Assembly (NCBI GenBank): GCA_963801255.1 | Contig: CAWDEC010000012.1 | Span: forward strand, 558,001-622,000 | Length of the DNA: 64,000 nt | Origin: JAICXG01 sp963801255 | GTDB lineage: Bacteria; Verrucomicrobiota; Verrucomicrobiia; Chthoniobacterales; UBA10450 | Direction of reading: 5' to 3' | Part shown: in pieces, positions 1-9,903 of the stretch | Position numbering within the stretch: position 1 is the first letter of the stretch | Layout: the number at the start of each line of letters is the position of its first letter | The notes under the pieces: model-generated | The model's database searches: none | What the model was told of the DNA's origin: nothing | Seen by the model: only the letters and a program-made list of their open reading frames with translations | Translations under genes and position numbers: made by a program

Positions 1-1103
1 CCGCAGTGAATGCCTGGGCCGGCATGGCAACGGCCTACGCCGCGACTGATCCCGCGGCTTTCAACCGCGTGCTCGATAACTATTCAGCGGAGTTGCAGCG
101 AGACCTGCCGCGGCGCGCCTTTAAGGCAAGAATCGAATCAACCTTTAATCAGCTGCAACCGTTCTACAGCGCGATGGTAATCTACGTTCTCATATTTATC
201 CTCGCCTGTGCCTCGTGGCTCGTTTGGCCTGAAACGCTGGGTCGCTATGCCTTCGCGCTCCTCGTCCTTACCTTCGTTATTCATTCGGCGGGGTTGATCA
301 CCCGCATGTATCTCGAAGGGCGACCACCGGTAACTAATCTTTATTCTTCGGCGGTCTTCATTGGATGGGGTTCGGTCTTGTTAGGCATTTTTCTCGAGCG
401 CTTTTTCCGCAACGGGATCGGGAGCGCTGCCGCCTCCATTATTGGCTTTATTACGCTGCTCATCGCGCATCACCTTTCGATGGATGGCGACACCATGGAG
501 ATGATGCGGGCCGTTCTCGATACAAATGGTTGGCTCGCGACCCACGTTGTTTGCGTGACTCTAGGTTATGCTTCGACTTTTCTCGCTGGCTTCCTCGCCC
601 TCACCTACATTATCAGGGGCGTCTTTACTCCTTCACTGGATCGCCGGACTGCGGGCTCGCTCAGTCGCATGGTCTACGGCATTGTCTGCTTCGCCACGCT
701 TTTTAGTTTCGTTGGAACTATTCTTGGCGGTATCTGGGCTGATCAATCGTGGGGTCGCTTCTGGGGTTGGGACCCGAAGGAAAACGGGGCGCTCCTCATT
801 GTCTTGTGGAACGCCATCATCCTCCATGCACGCTGGGGAGGCCTTGTTAGGCAACGAGGTCTTATGGTCATGGCAGTCTTCGGGAACATCGTCACGAGCT
901 GGTCCTGGTTTGGGGTCAACATGCTGGGCATTGGCTTGCATTCCTACGGTTTCATGGAAAGCGCTTTCCCTTGGCTGATCATCTTTTGCGCCAGTCAACT
1001 TGCGTTCATGGCCATGGGTCTTCTGCCATTCCATCTTTGGCGAAGCCATCTCGACCCAGTCAAAAAGCAGCCCGCGCTTGAGATGGCGAATATTTCTGCC
1101 TAG
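1..1103 (+). CDS. ccsA: CcsA/ResC-type cytochrome c assembly protein, 5' end cut by window
   Basis: The reading frame is open to the left edge, so the true start lies outside the window; the GTG at 6 is probably internal. The visible 365 residues begin with a soluble stretch and continue with about eight hydrophobic segments. The diagnostic tryptophan-rich WWD-type signature is present (WGRFWGWDPKENGALLIVLW, about residues 250-270), together with conserved histidines in hydrophobic surroundings (IAHHLSMDGD, ILHARWGG, GLHSYGF). The family (System II) holds haem and presents it for covalent attachment to apocytochrome c at the outer face of the membrane, usually with ResB/CcsB. The partner is presumably upstream. 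The family call is secure; only the length is unknown. Confidence 0.9.
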   Translation, partial: AVNAWAGMATAYAATDPAAFNRVLDNYSAELQRDLPRRAFKARIESTFNQLQPFYSAMVIYVLIFILACASWLVWPETLGRYAFALLVLTFVIHSAGLITRMYLEGRPPVTNLYSSAVFIGWGSVLLGIFLERFFRNGIGSAAASIIGFITLLIAHHLSMDGDTMEMMRAVLDTNGWLATHVVCVTLGYASTFLAGFLALTYIIRGVFTPSLDRRTAGSLSRMVYGIVCFATLFSFVGTILGGIWADQSWGRFWGWDPKENGALLIVLWNAIILHARWGGLVRQRGLMVMAVFGNIVTSWSWFGVNMLGIGLHSYGFMESAFPWLIIFCASQLAFMAMGLLPFHLWRSHLDPVKKQPALEMANISA

Positions 1104-1191
1104 CAAACGGATCGGCTGAATACGCACTGCTGTTCTTTCTTAAGACAACTGCTAGGACACCACTCCGTAATCGAGGAATCTGTCCCTGGCA

Positions 1192-1215
1192 CCTGAAGGC
1201 TTGGAGGCCTTCAGG
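1192..1215. terminator. Hairpin downstream of ccsA
   Basis: CCTGAAGGC and GCCTTCAGG form a perfect 9-bp stem around a 6-nt loop (TTGGAG), about 90 nt after the ccsA stop. No T-run follows on either side, so it could be a weak terminator or another RNA structure. It also lies between the ends of two converging units, ccsA and the leftward kinase module. Confidence 0.35.
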
Positions 1216-1353
1216 CACCATTATGTTCTGGGATGCGGGGACTAGCCACGGTACGTGACAGCTAAGTGTCTCTGACCATTCCATGCGCAAAATTCGCGCG
1301 ACATTGCAGAAAAAATGCCGCTACGGAAAATTTCCCTGCAAATACGCAAGGAA

Positions 1354-4121
1354 CTAGTAGATCGTGGTTGGTTCTGGGCCGGCAAGAATCTGCTGGAAGC
1401 GCGCATCACTTCGCAGAGGATCCCACTGCCAGCGAACGCGCAGATCCCAAAGCGCAAGCGTAGCTTCATTCAGTGGGCAAACACAACCTGGCTGGCGGAG
1501 AAGCTCCCGAACAAGGGAGATCGCCCGAAGGCATTCTCACCGATACGACCATAAACAGTGCTAAGTTACAAGCCGTTGATGTCCATCAATAGCATCTCGG
1601 CGACCGGCGTTAATTGCGTTGCTTTCTAGCCCTCCGAACAGCGTCGTCATTTCGGTTTATGTAGGCATAAAGTAACCCGAGCCGAGCATGTCGCAAGGAT
1701 CTCCTGGATGAGCACCGCTTCGGCTTCTATCGCAGGGCGAGCGACTTCGAACATCTTCATGAGCTTAACGGGTTCCCCGCGCTAGGGAATATGCATGCCC
1801 TTAGGTACGACTTGGGTATCGGACACGCCCAGACTGAAGGGCAGCGTTTCGAGATGGAAACTCATCCAGCCCAGCTTGCGCTTCGTCGAAATCGCGAGAT
1901 CATCATGGCCGTATCCCATCGTGTCCAGCTAAAATGCCCTCTGGATCTCCATAACGATGCAGACCCGCGAAGAACTCTGTGTAGTGGACCAAGTCACCCT
2001 TTCACCAAAACGGAACCAGAGCATGTTCGATCCTGAGTGGCTCTTCGGCGGAGCATGACCGGCGCGTCGCATACACTGCACTGCACGTCCAATCGCGTGA
2101 AAGCAGGCAGTGCCGTTAGCTCCTCTCATATGTCTGATAGTCGGATCGGAATCGGACGGCGTGTTGTTCACTACGAGCGTCGCGCCACCGACCTTGCCGA
2201 CGCTTAATAAACGCGATGATGCATTTCGGCTTCCTATCGTTAGGTGAGAGCTATTTGCGATTTCCAACTCGGGCAGGCTCGCGAGAAAAGTCGCGCTCAA
2301 TTCGATAATAATAGAGATCCCAGAGCAAATGAGCTTCGCCTAGCTGAGGTTAAACGTAAAGCCTTTTCCGATTCAGTGGCTCGATCTCGTAGTCGGGGTC
2401 GAGCCTCTAAAGCGATAGAGTAATCCGGAGGTGATCGAGAGCCGAGCATGCGCTAGAGCAAAGCGTGGTCGATCGTTACCGCCTGTCATAGAGACTTCGG
2501 CGCCTTCGTAGTGCTAAATGACAAAGGCGGGATTATGCTCTAGTTTCGGTCCTCGCAAGATAAAGGACGTATGCGTCGGGATTGGCGTTGCTGTCGCTCG
2601 AATATCAGTCTTTTCGTGGAGTCAAGAGTAGCGTCCAACGCATTCGCGATGTCCGCTGCTAGCTCTCCTTGCAAGTTGATTGCGTCCGCCAGAGTGCGGT
2701 CATACCCTTCCGACCAGATCTCGTGGCTGTCGCGACTGTCGACGAGTGAAACGTGCAGACGAACTCGATCTCCTTCTCGCCGCAAACTGCCTTCGAGGAA
2801 GTGCCGCACGCCCAATGCATGTCCAATGCTACGCAGATCGCGCGGCTTATCGGCGGGATATTGCGCTGCGCCAAGTCGGCTAACGACCTTTCAGGTCGCG
2901 AATCTTGATCAGTCGTGACACAATATCGTCCTGCACACCCTCGGCGAAAAATGCATTCGCAGGATCGTGACTCAGATTTCGAAACGGAAGCACCGCGATT
3001 GACTTTTCGGTGCCGTCCGAAGGCAGTTTCGCGAGATAGATCACCAAAAACAGAACTAAAACGGTCAACGTTCCCGCGATCGTCCGACGCCGCGCGCGAA
3101 CGTCCCGAACGCGCCTGCAGCGAATGTGGTGCTGAAACTCTTCGATCTCCTCGATCAGTTCTACCGCGGGCGTCTGCGACTGCGCCTGATCGCCGTCCAG
3201 GATCCACGCCAGCAGCTCCGAGATCTTAGTCGGAACGCCGTACTCAATGAGCCGAGAAAGACATATTGAGCTCTGTAGGTCGCCTGCGAAGTTACCGCCC
3301 GTGAGAGCAAACCAAATGCATCTACCTAACGAGTACATGTGGGAGCGTCTGCGGAATGGAGTTTCGTTATCCCGTTCCTCCTCTTCGTGGGCCCCTGCCT
3401 CTGGCCTCTCCGCCTGAAATTCCGCAAGCCCGAACTCGATAATCTTGACCCATGGGCGACTTCCGCGGTCACCGGCGTCGGATTCGCGAGAATTGACCAA
3501 GATCAGGTTGCTGGGCTCTAACTGGCCATGGCTCAAGCCGCGCCGCTCCGCGGAAACAATCGCTGTTGCCACTTGGCGAGCGATCTCCAAAGCACAGTCA
3601 ACCCGCAACCTCCCAGCGCGCTTAACGCGCTCTTCCAAGGACTCCCCCTCCACAAATTCTCTCGCGTAAAAGCAATCACCAGACCCCTCTTCTCGTGAAG
3701 CATTGGAGCCATTATTGATCGCGCCAAAGTGAAAGACCCGCGCGACGTTCGGGTGCAGGAGCTGAGCCGCGGCACGCACCTCGGTCAAAAAACGCTGCCG
3801 CACTTCGCTACGTCCAGAAAGCTCGGCGTCGATCACCTTTAGAGCGACGATGATGCCAAGATTAATGTCGCGCGCTTTATAGGTTATGCCGATACGATCG
3901 CGCCCTAACTCCCAGGGCGAACCGTCCCGGCGCACGAGGATCTCATAGTGCTGGTACCGGCGACTGCTTCTATCGTTAGGTCTTCCTACCGGGGCTTCAT
4001 TAACCTGAGTCAATCCGGTGCTGAGAAGACAGTAGAGACATGCTTTTTGTTCGTCGGCATTCCGCAGCGGTGCTCCGCATTGCTCACAAACGCCGATTGC
4101 ATTCTCAGTTGAAGCGGACAT
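1354..4121 (-). pseudogene. Decayed full-length copy of the neighbouring zinc-ribbon Ser/Thr kinase-TPR protein
   Basis: This is a relic colinear with the intact kinase at 4130-7006 (2768 versus 2877 bp). The first 413 codons (2880-4121) read as zinc ribbon (CEQCGAPL, CLYCLL), kinase fold, membrane segment and the start of a TolB-like domain. The kinase has lost its catalytic residues: HRDVKPSN of the neighbour is HGQLEPSN, DFG is EFG, and the glycine loop is GRDRIG. Near 2880 an extra G shifts the frame; the other frame continues VVSRLGAAQYPAD and then GVRHFLEGS. A second shift near 2560-2600 precedes NANPDAYVLYLA. Further left only scattered matches survive, ending with a close match to the neighbour's C-terminus (LRVRWQWDPLRSDARFQQIL, stop at 1354). 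This accounts for the apparent 1.4 kb gene-free stretch at 1.1-2.5 kb. The start lies 8 nt after the stop of the intact gene, so the two were a tandem duplication in one operon. Confidence 0.85.
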
Positions 4122-4129
4122 CTTTGTGC

Positions 4130-7006
4130 CTAGTAATTCGTTTGCGGTTCCGGTTCAGTGAGAATGTTTTGAAACCGAGGGTCGTCGCGCAAGGGATCCC
4201 ATTGCCAACGTAGGCGTAACTCCCACCAGCTCACGCTTGCTTCATAAAAGAAGACGGCTCCGGGTTCCCGCAGCAATCCTTCTATCATGGATATCGCTCT
4301 TTCCTTCTCACCGACCCAAGCATAAATAAGAGCAAGGTTACATAGCTGCTCGGGTCCATAGATTGCATCGCTTGATACAGGTTTCAATTCAACGGCCCGT
4401 TTCCCTTCCCAAACCGCCTCCTTCTTGCGACCCATATAAGCGTAGAGAAGTCCCAGTCTCGCATGACGCACGTCACTTTCGGGATGGACTAAAGACTCTG
4501 CTTCCATCACCGGCCTCGCTATCTCAAACAACTGCCGTGCGCTCTCGTGATCCCCCGATGCCAGGGCGATACAACCCTTGAGATAGCTTTTCGGGACAGG
4601 GGCACTTAGAACTGAGGGCAGTGTCTCGGAAGGAAACCCATCGAGCGCCTCCTGCGCCCTGGCAAAATCGCGCGCCAGCATGGCTGCATCCCACCGCATC
4701 CAAGCCAAAGCACCTTCGGGATCTCCGTACGACTTGAGGTTGGCAAAAATTTGGCCCAGCGGCAGGAGGTTGCCGTCTCGCCGGACATCGACCAAGGCTC
4801 GTTCTACCTTCAGTACGTCCGTACGAGGTGCGATCGACTCGGCCAGACGAATGTATTTAGCTGCATAGTTCCAGTCCCTTAGGAAACAACCGGTCATGTG
4901 AAGCTCTTCTGCGTAGGTCACGTTTCTTGGGTCCCGATCCAGGACGCGTTGCAGGGTAGCGCGCGCTTCCCGCCACTCGCCACGTCGACGGTAAATGTAG
5001 GCAGCGATGCTATCAGCTTCTGGGTCGTTAGGCAGGAGGCGCTGGGTGATCTTCAGTTCCGCCAGCGCGCCGTCATAGTCTCGGTCCATATGATACAGGC
5101 AGCTTGCCTTCGCCAAATGCGCCTCGCCGAGCTCTGGACGCAGCCGTAGAGCCTGCTCCACATCGGAGTAGGCAGCCGCTTTCAAGTCTTCGCTCGGAGC
5201 GCGAAAGCAATAGAGAAAGGCAAGAACGGCGCCGCGCCTCGCATGAGCTAAGGCAAAGCCAGGATCGAGGGCGATAGCCTGACCATAGAGTGCCTGAGCC
5301 TCCTCGTTATCCGAGATAGCGAAAGTCGGTCTGTTGTCGAACTTTCGACCCCGCAGGTAAAGGACATAGGCATCCGGGTTGCCAGTGGATCGTTCATGTA
5401 CGTCTATACTCTCTCGAGGAGTTAAAGTCGCATTGAGAGCGGTGGCGATCGAGCTGGCCAGTTCTCCCTGTAGAGTCATGATATTCGCAAACGTCCGATC
5501 ATACTTTTCCGACCAGATTTTGTGACCATCGTGAGTGTCACGGAGTGAAACATACAAGCTGATTCGATTTCCCACGCGGTTAAAGCGTCCGCAAAGAACG
5601 TGGCGAACCCCAAGCGATCGGCCGATTCCGTAAAGGTCCCGCTGCGCGTCGGCCGGATAACTCGACGAGCTCAGATGAGTAATGACCTTTAGATCTCGGA
5701 TCTTAACTAACCGTGAGATGATGTCATCTTCCAATCCTTCCGAGAAGACCGAGCTATCCGGGTCGCCTTGCGGGTTTTGCAAAGGTAAAACGGCAATCGA
5801 TCTGTCCTGTGCGTGTATGTGCTTAAGAGGGATAACTATCGCAAGCGCAATCGTGGCGGCTGCGGCAGCGAGACTGCCAATGGTAAGCGTCCACCGGTCA
5901 AGAGGTCGTTTAGGCGTTAGTAATAACTTTATTGAAGGACGAGAAGTCTTTGCCTGATAATCCTGCAACATCGTCACACACTCCGCTGCCGACGTAGGGC
6001 GTTTCGCGGGATTAAAGGCGAGTAGGCAATGCAGAATTGAGAGGAATGACTGCGGGACCTTGCGCGCCATTAACTGTGCATTGTCCAAGGGTTGATCAGG
6101 AATATGATTGCTGGTTTCCGGCAAGCGATCCGGAAAAGGAACATTTCCGCATAAGCAATACCAAAGCGTTGCGCCTAACGAGTACAGGTCGGATCGCATA
6201 TCAACTGCTTCGCCTCGGATTTGCTCCGGACTGGCGAAAGCCAGTGTACCGACGAACTTGTTGCCGGCTTGTGCGGCCTGATCACCAAGTTGCGCGACGC
6301 CGAAGTCGATGACTTTCACCCAGGCATCGCTCACTTTTCGTGGCAGGCCGTCGCGCAACGTGGTTTCCTCCTCCGTGGCAAGCATGATGTTGGAGGGTTT
6401 TACATCGCGATGTACGAGACCAAGTCTTTCCGCGGCCGCAAGGGCTCGACAGACTTGGATGGCTATCTCCAGAGCCCACCGGACAGTAAGCGGACCTTCA
6501 CGGCGTAGACGTGCCTCCAGGGTTTCACCTTCGACGAATTCCATGGCATAGAAGCAGTCTGCCCCTCTAGCACAAACTGCCGTCGACTCGTCCGGCAAAA
6601 GATTGACTACACCGAAATGAAAGACACTGGCGACATTGGGATGACGTAACCTGGCCGCTGCCCGAGCTTCGCCCTGGAAACGGACTTGCGCTTCAGGTTG
6701 TGCCGAGATTCGCGGCCGAAGAATTTTGAGCGCGACCAGGCTATCGAGGTTAATGTCGCGCGCTTTGTAGGTAACTCCCATCGAGCCTCGTCCGAGTTCC
6801 CATCGCGATCCATCTGAGCGGAGAAGAATTTCATAATGTTGGTAAAATCGAATCCTTGTATCGTTAGGCGAACGCTCCTGCTCGATTTCAGGTGCGATCC
6901 CAGCTGTAAGCAGACAGTTTAGGCACTCGCTCTCTCCACGAGTGCCAGATAAAGGACCACCACATTGCTCGCACAAGAGCACCGAATTCGTCGAGGGCGG
7001 AGACAT
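4130..7006 (-). CDS. Membrane Ser/Thr protein kinase with zinc ribbon, TolB-like domain and TPRs
   Basis: 958 residues. Order: N-terminal zinc ribbon (CEQCGGPL ... CLNCLL, residues 11-33); Hanks-type kinase with glycine loop GRGSMG, VALK lysine, catalytic HRDVKPSN, DFG and the ASPEQIRGE activation segment (about 70-345); one membrane segment (about 375-395); a TolB/FlgO-like module beginning RSIAVLPLQN and containing SLGVRHVLCGRF (about 405-525); then TPR-like helices to the C-terminus. All catalytic residues are present, so it should be active, with the kinase inside the cell and the TPR half probably outside. The ECF-like sigma gene lies 29 nt upstream on the same strand, a pairing common in Verrucomicrobia, Planctomycetes and Acidobacteria. 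That suggests one signalling unit, but the substrate is unknown. Confidence 0.92.
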   Translation of the reverse strand: MSPPSTNSVLLCEQCGGPLSGTRGESECLNCLLTAGIAPEIEQERSPNDTRIRFYQHYEILLRSDGSRWELGRGSMGVTYKARDINLDSLVALKILRPRISAQPEAQVRFQGEARAAARLRHPNVASVFHFGVVNLLPDESTAVCARGADCFYAMEFVEGETLEARLRREGPLTVRWALEIAIQVCRALAAAERLGLVHRDVKPSNIMLATEEETTLRDGLPRKVSDAWVKVIDFGVAQLGDQAAQAGNKFVGTLAFASPEQIRGEAVDMRSDLYSLGATLWYCLCGNVPFPDRLPETSNHIPDQPLDNAQLMARKVPQSFLSILHCLLAFNPAKRPTSAAECVTMLQDYQAKTSRPSIKLLLTPKRPLDRWTLTIGSLAAAAATIALAIVIPLKHIHAQDRSIAVLPLQNPQGDPDSSVFSEGLEDDIISRLVKIRDLKVITHLSSSSYPADAQRDLYGIGRSLGVRHVLCGRFNRVGNRISLYVSLRDTHDGHKIWSEKYDRTFANIMTLQGELASSIATALNATLTPRESIDVHERSTGNPDAYVLYLRGRKFDNRPTFAISDNEEAQALYGQAIALDPGFALAHARRGAVLAFLYCFRAPSEDLKAAAYSDVEQALRLRPELGEAHLAKASCLYHMDRDYDGALAELKITQRLLPNDPEADSIAAYIYRRRGEWREARATLQRVLDRDPRNVTYAEELHMTGCFLRDWNYAAKYIRLAESIAPRTDVLKVERALVDVRRDGNLLPLGQIFANLKSYGDPEGALAWMRWDAAMLARDFARAQEALDGFPSETLPSVLSAPVPKSYLKGCIALASGDHESARQLFEIARPVMEAESLVHPESDVRHARLGLLYAYMGRKKEAVWEGKRAVELKPVSSDAIYGPEQLCNLALIYAWVGEKERAISMIEGLLREPGAVFFYEASVSWWELRLRWQWDPLRDDPRFQNILTEPEPQTNY

Positions 7007-7035
7007 GATACGAGCACGAGTTTCCCGGTTGCTCG

Positions 7036-7803
7036 TTAGGCGTGCGCCATTAAAACGCGGCAGAGATAGCGTAATTCATCATCTATGTCCTGTTCTCCAG
7101 GGACCGTGCGCAAAACTTCGGCACGCAGTAGGGCGCGATACCGTGCGCGTAGTCGGAAGAGGTAACTGCGAAATGTGTCGATTGGAACCCCGAGACGCGC
7201 TGCTGCCATCTCATGAGTCGGTAAACCAGTTCCACCGGTGAGGAAGGGCCGTAACTCAGCCAAGATGCGCGCCCTTTCTCCATCAGAATACTCGGCCTCC
7301 AAAGCACTCACCGCCCGCTGCACAAGCGCGGCAGCCCAGTTCTGTTCAAAAAGGCGTTCTTCGTCCATTGGCGCGCCGACGACAAGCGCACTGTCGCGGA
7401 GTTGGTCGATCGAATCCGCCGCATCGCTATCAAGGCATATCCTGGGTTCGCCGCCACCGCGCTTTTCGCGGCACTCATAGTTACGCGCGGACCCGAGATA
7501 ACGCTTCAGCAGCACCAAAAGAAAGGTGCGGAATCGTCCTTTGGTCCGATCCGCGGCAGGGAATGATTGTTTTTCGAAAAGATAGGCAAAGAACCCCTGC
7601 GTTAGATCCTGGGCGTCCGCGTGACTGTAACCGCGTCGCCTAACGAACCAATAGAGGGGCGGCCAGTAATCTTGACATAACCGCGTCAACGCGGCCTGAG
7701 CTCGATCGGGCTCGCTTTGTTTCAGGGAAAAGTCGTTCACCACGCTCCAATGCGTCGTCATAAAAGCGCCGCTTGCGGGGAAGATGGTGGTTGTTTCGCT
7801 CAA
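7036..7803 (-). CDS. ECF-like RNA polymerase sigma factor linked to Ser/Thr kinases
   Basis: 255 residues matching the group of ECF-like sigma factors that begin with TTHWSVV (residues 16-22). A region-2-like segment follows (LCQDYWPPLYWFVRRRG, DAQDLTQGFFAYL), then GRFRTFLL. A C-terminal region-4 helix-turn-helix-like segment reads MAAARLGVPIDTFRSYLFRLR. An internal Met just before TTHWS is a possible alternative start (7761), but the family usually has a short leader, so the longer form is kept. It is the first gene of the leftward kinase operon. The stop codon (TAA, complement of 7036-7038) lies inside a copy of the TCGTTAGGC motif at 7033-7041. Likely role: transcription of a regulon under control of the adjacent kinase. 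Target promoters are not identifiable here. Confidence 0.88.
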   Translation of the reverse strand: MSETTTIFPASGAFMTTHWSVVNDFSLKQSEPDRAQAALTRLCQDYWPPLYWFVRRRGYSHADAQDLTQGFFAYLFEKQSFPAADRTKGRFRTFLLVLLKRYLGSARNYECREKRGGGEPRICLDSDAADSIDQLRDSALVVGAPMDEERLFEQNWAAALVQRAVSALEAEYSDGERARILAELRPFLTGGTGLPTHEMAAARLGVPIDTFRSYLFRLRARYRALLRAEVLRTVPGEQDIDDELRYLCRVLMAHA

Positions 7804-7949
7804 AACGGCGGCGAGATTAATGAGTAAACATCCTTGGAGTCAAGCCTCCACTTTCGACGGAAAAACGGCCAAATTTCATAAAGCGCTGGCTGCCGCGGTT
7901 GAATTTTCCTCATTTCTCCGTAGACTGTATGACTCCCAAAGACAAAACG

Positions 7950-8308
7950 GGGGGCGTACTGGTTTCGACTGATGGTTTGAAGCACAGGCGGCATGTCGAG
8001 GATGGTTCGTTGGCCTCGTTAATAACCGAACCAAAACAAATAAACGCAGATCACCAAGATCTCGCTCTCGCGGCTTAATTGACTGCGATGTCGTCGACTG
8101 GATGCCTGCTACGGCTGGCGACATGGACAGCAGGCTGATTGCACGGCGGAGTAACCGCGCCGGGTGATGAATGGATTACGTGGATACTCGGAGAACGGCG
8201 GGTGCCGATGCTGTCGGCCGATCTCCTAAAAATCATCATCGGCTAAACATGTAGAAGCTTGTGGGGAGAGCAATTAGGACAGGGGTTCAACTCCCCTCGC
8301 CTCCACCA
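7950..8308 (+). ncRNA. ssrA: tmRNA (transfer-messenger RNA)
   Basis: A one-piece tmRNA of about 359 nt. The 5' end GGGGGCG pairs with CGCCTCC at the 3' end (7 bp with one G-U), followed by encoded ACCA at 8305-8308. The TGGTTTCGACTG block typical of tmRNA follows the 5' strand. The T arm reads AGGGGTTCAACTCCCCT (8281-8297). An internal reading frame ends DLALAA followed by TAA at 8076-8078, the usual hydrophobic degradation-tag ending. The resume codon could not be fixed, but the frame is open back through at least 8013. The RNA rescues stalled ribosomes with SmpB, whose gene is not in this window. The 3' end is a common island attachment site, and a degraded second copy lies at 15102-15128. 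Confidence 0.95.
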
Positions 8309-8371
8309 AACCGCCAGCCAACGGTTGGGAATGTGATCGACCAAATCGTGACAGCTTAATAACGTCGCGGG

Positions 8372-9340
8372 ATGGCCTCTGCGCTAAAGGGCTTGACCAC
8401 TTTCGTACAGCGAGGGGTTGGGTGGGGAAGCTTCTATTTCGTCCGCTTTTGTGAGCGGACATTGCCGCAGCGTTTGTTCAGCCTCTTGTTATGGCCTCTC
8501 GCGGCCACCTGGGACCTGATCCAGGTTCGTGAGCGCAAGCCGTGGTTGCACTGGCATCGATTCCCACGATCATGGCGTCCGAAGCGCTGGCGTTATGTTC
8601 TCCGGCATAGCCTCGGTCTTTATCACTCGCAGCTTATCTATATGTGGCCGGATCGCCTCACGGGTCCGCGCTGGCTGAACCGATGTCGCTTTGAGGGTGA
8701 TCGCAGTCTGCTTGAGACTTCGGAGGATGATCGGGGCATCGTCCTGGCTTCGGTCCATTTTGGCCCCTTTGAACTTCTGCCCTATTGGCTGCGCGCATAT
8801 GGGATCCCGGCGACGAGTGTGCGCGCCGACCCGCCTGCCGCACTCAAAAGCCTGACCAACTACCAATATTCATTGAGTCCGCCAGCCGATATACCTGTGT
8901 TTATATTCGCGAGCGAGTTGACCCCTTTTCCGCGCTTTTCGAACATTCGCAAAATTCTTGGACCGGGGCGGCGACTGCTCGTGATGGTCGATCCCAATCG
9001 AGGCTTAACCGCCGATATCCCGTTCGATGACCGATTGTTTCACATGGCCACTGGGGCAATTCACCTGGCACAAATGGCCGGAGCTAAGCTTATACCGTGC
9101 ATGATCACGGAAGACTCCACTTGGAAATTTACCATTCACGTCGGTACCCCGGTTCCGCAGGAATGGATTGGACGGTCGCCGAACGTCCAGGCGATTGGAA
9201 CTCATTTGCTGCAGGAGTTCTCCAAAGTGGTCACTCGTTTCCCAACGCAATGTAAGATGCGATGCCTGCGAGCTATGTGGCCGCGCCCTGGTAATGGGGT
9301 TGCAGAGCGATCCGCGGTGCAAGCTAAAGCCGTAGGATAA
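8372..9340 (+). CDS. Lysophospholipid acyltransferase (LPLAT, LpxL/HtrB-like)
   Basis: 322 residues. The HX4E acyltransferase signature is HFGPFE (residues 129-134), followed by a VDPNRG segment (about 210) in the place where LpxL-like enzymes bind acceptor substrate. An N-terminal hydrophobic stretch suggests inner-membrane association. The family transfers acyl chains from ACP or CoA to a lipid or glycolipid hydroxyl. The gene lies 63 nt after ssrA and converges on the ACP gene, in a cluster with two KAS III-like genes. It is therefore probably a tailoring acyltransferase for the cluster product rather than the housekeeping lipid A enzyme. The C-terminal 25 residues are basic and look unstructured. 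Confidence 0.78.
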   Translation: MASALKGLTTFVQRGVGWGSFYFVRFCERTLPQRLFSLLLWPLAATWDLIQVRERKPWLHWHRFPRSWRPKRWRYVLRHSLGLYHSQLIYMWPDRLTGPRWLNRCRFEGDRSLLETSEDDRGIVLASVHFGPFELLPYWLRAYGIPATSVRADPPAALKSLTNYQYSLSPPADIPVFIFASELTPFPRFSNIRKILGPGRRLLVMVDPNRGLTADIPFDDRLFHMATGAIHLAQMAGAKLIPCMITEDSTWKFTIHVGTPVPQEWIGRSPNVQAIGTHLLQEFSKVVTRFPTQCKMRCLRAMWPRPGNGVAERSAVQAKAVG

Positions 9341-9406
9341 GTTTTTTGCCCTCGACATTGCCGCCACTGAAGCGGAGCCGGTACTCGGAGGGAAGAAGAG
9401 CGCCCT

Positions 9407-9757
9407 CTAGTTGGTGGCCGGCTCGAGGACGTGCATGGTCGCGAGGTTTGGACCGTCGGAGCCTTCTTCAGAACCACTGCTACCCATTCCCAGCTTTCGA
9501 TTAATGAAAATCTCGCAGTCGTTAAGAGTCTGAAAATTTTCCGGGAACATGTCGGTGTCTTCGATCGTTAATGGAAAAGCTGTTTCCAGGAAATCGACCA
9601 TTCGCAATGAACCAAGCGAATCGATGATATTGTTGGTCAGAATCGGTTCATCGTCCTTTACTTCGGTTACGCCTCGACCCGCTGCGTATTCGAGAACGAA
9701 TGCGCGAATCTTCCCTTTTACGTCCCCCAATGGCGGGTTCAAATTATTCGCTGTCAT
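9407..9757 (-). CDS. Acyl carrier protein of the cluster
   Basis: 116 residues. The phosphopantetheine attachment motif is DSLGSL with the serine at residue 47, in a helix-rich acidic protein (IIDSLGSLRMVDFLETAF). It is longer than a standard ACP because of a C-terminal tail of about 25 residues rich in Ser, Gly and Glu. It is transcribed away from the KAS III pair, with 146 nt between the two start codons, which should hold both promoters. Presumably it carries the growing chain for the two neighbouring synthases. ACP identity is secure; the partners are inferred from position. Confidence 0.85.
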   Translation of the reverse strand: MTANNLNPPLGDVKGKIRAFVLEYAAGRGVTEVKDDEPILTNNIIDSLGSLRMVDFLETAFPLTIEDTDMFPENFQTLNDCEIFINRKLGMGSSGSEEGSDGPNLATMHVLEPATN

Positions 9758-9903
9758 TTTCGCATCTTGTTAGGGATCTCGCCGCCCTGTCGAGCACAAT
9801 CTGATTCGGTGATTGACATTTTCGTTGCCGGCCGATGACATGGAGATTGCAAAACCCACCCTCGTGGTTAGGCGTTCCGGATCTCAAGCGTGAGAAAGAG
9901 ACC

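Noticed and set aside
1929..2300. 123-codon minus-strand open frame in the kinase relic
   Set aside because: It lies within the decayed kinase copy in one of its broken frames and shows no domain of its own.
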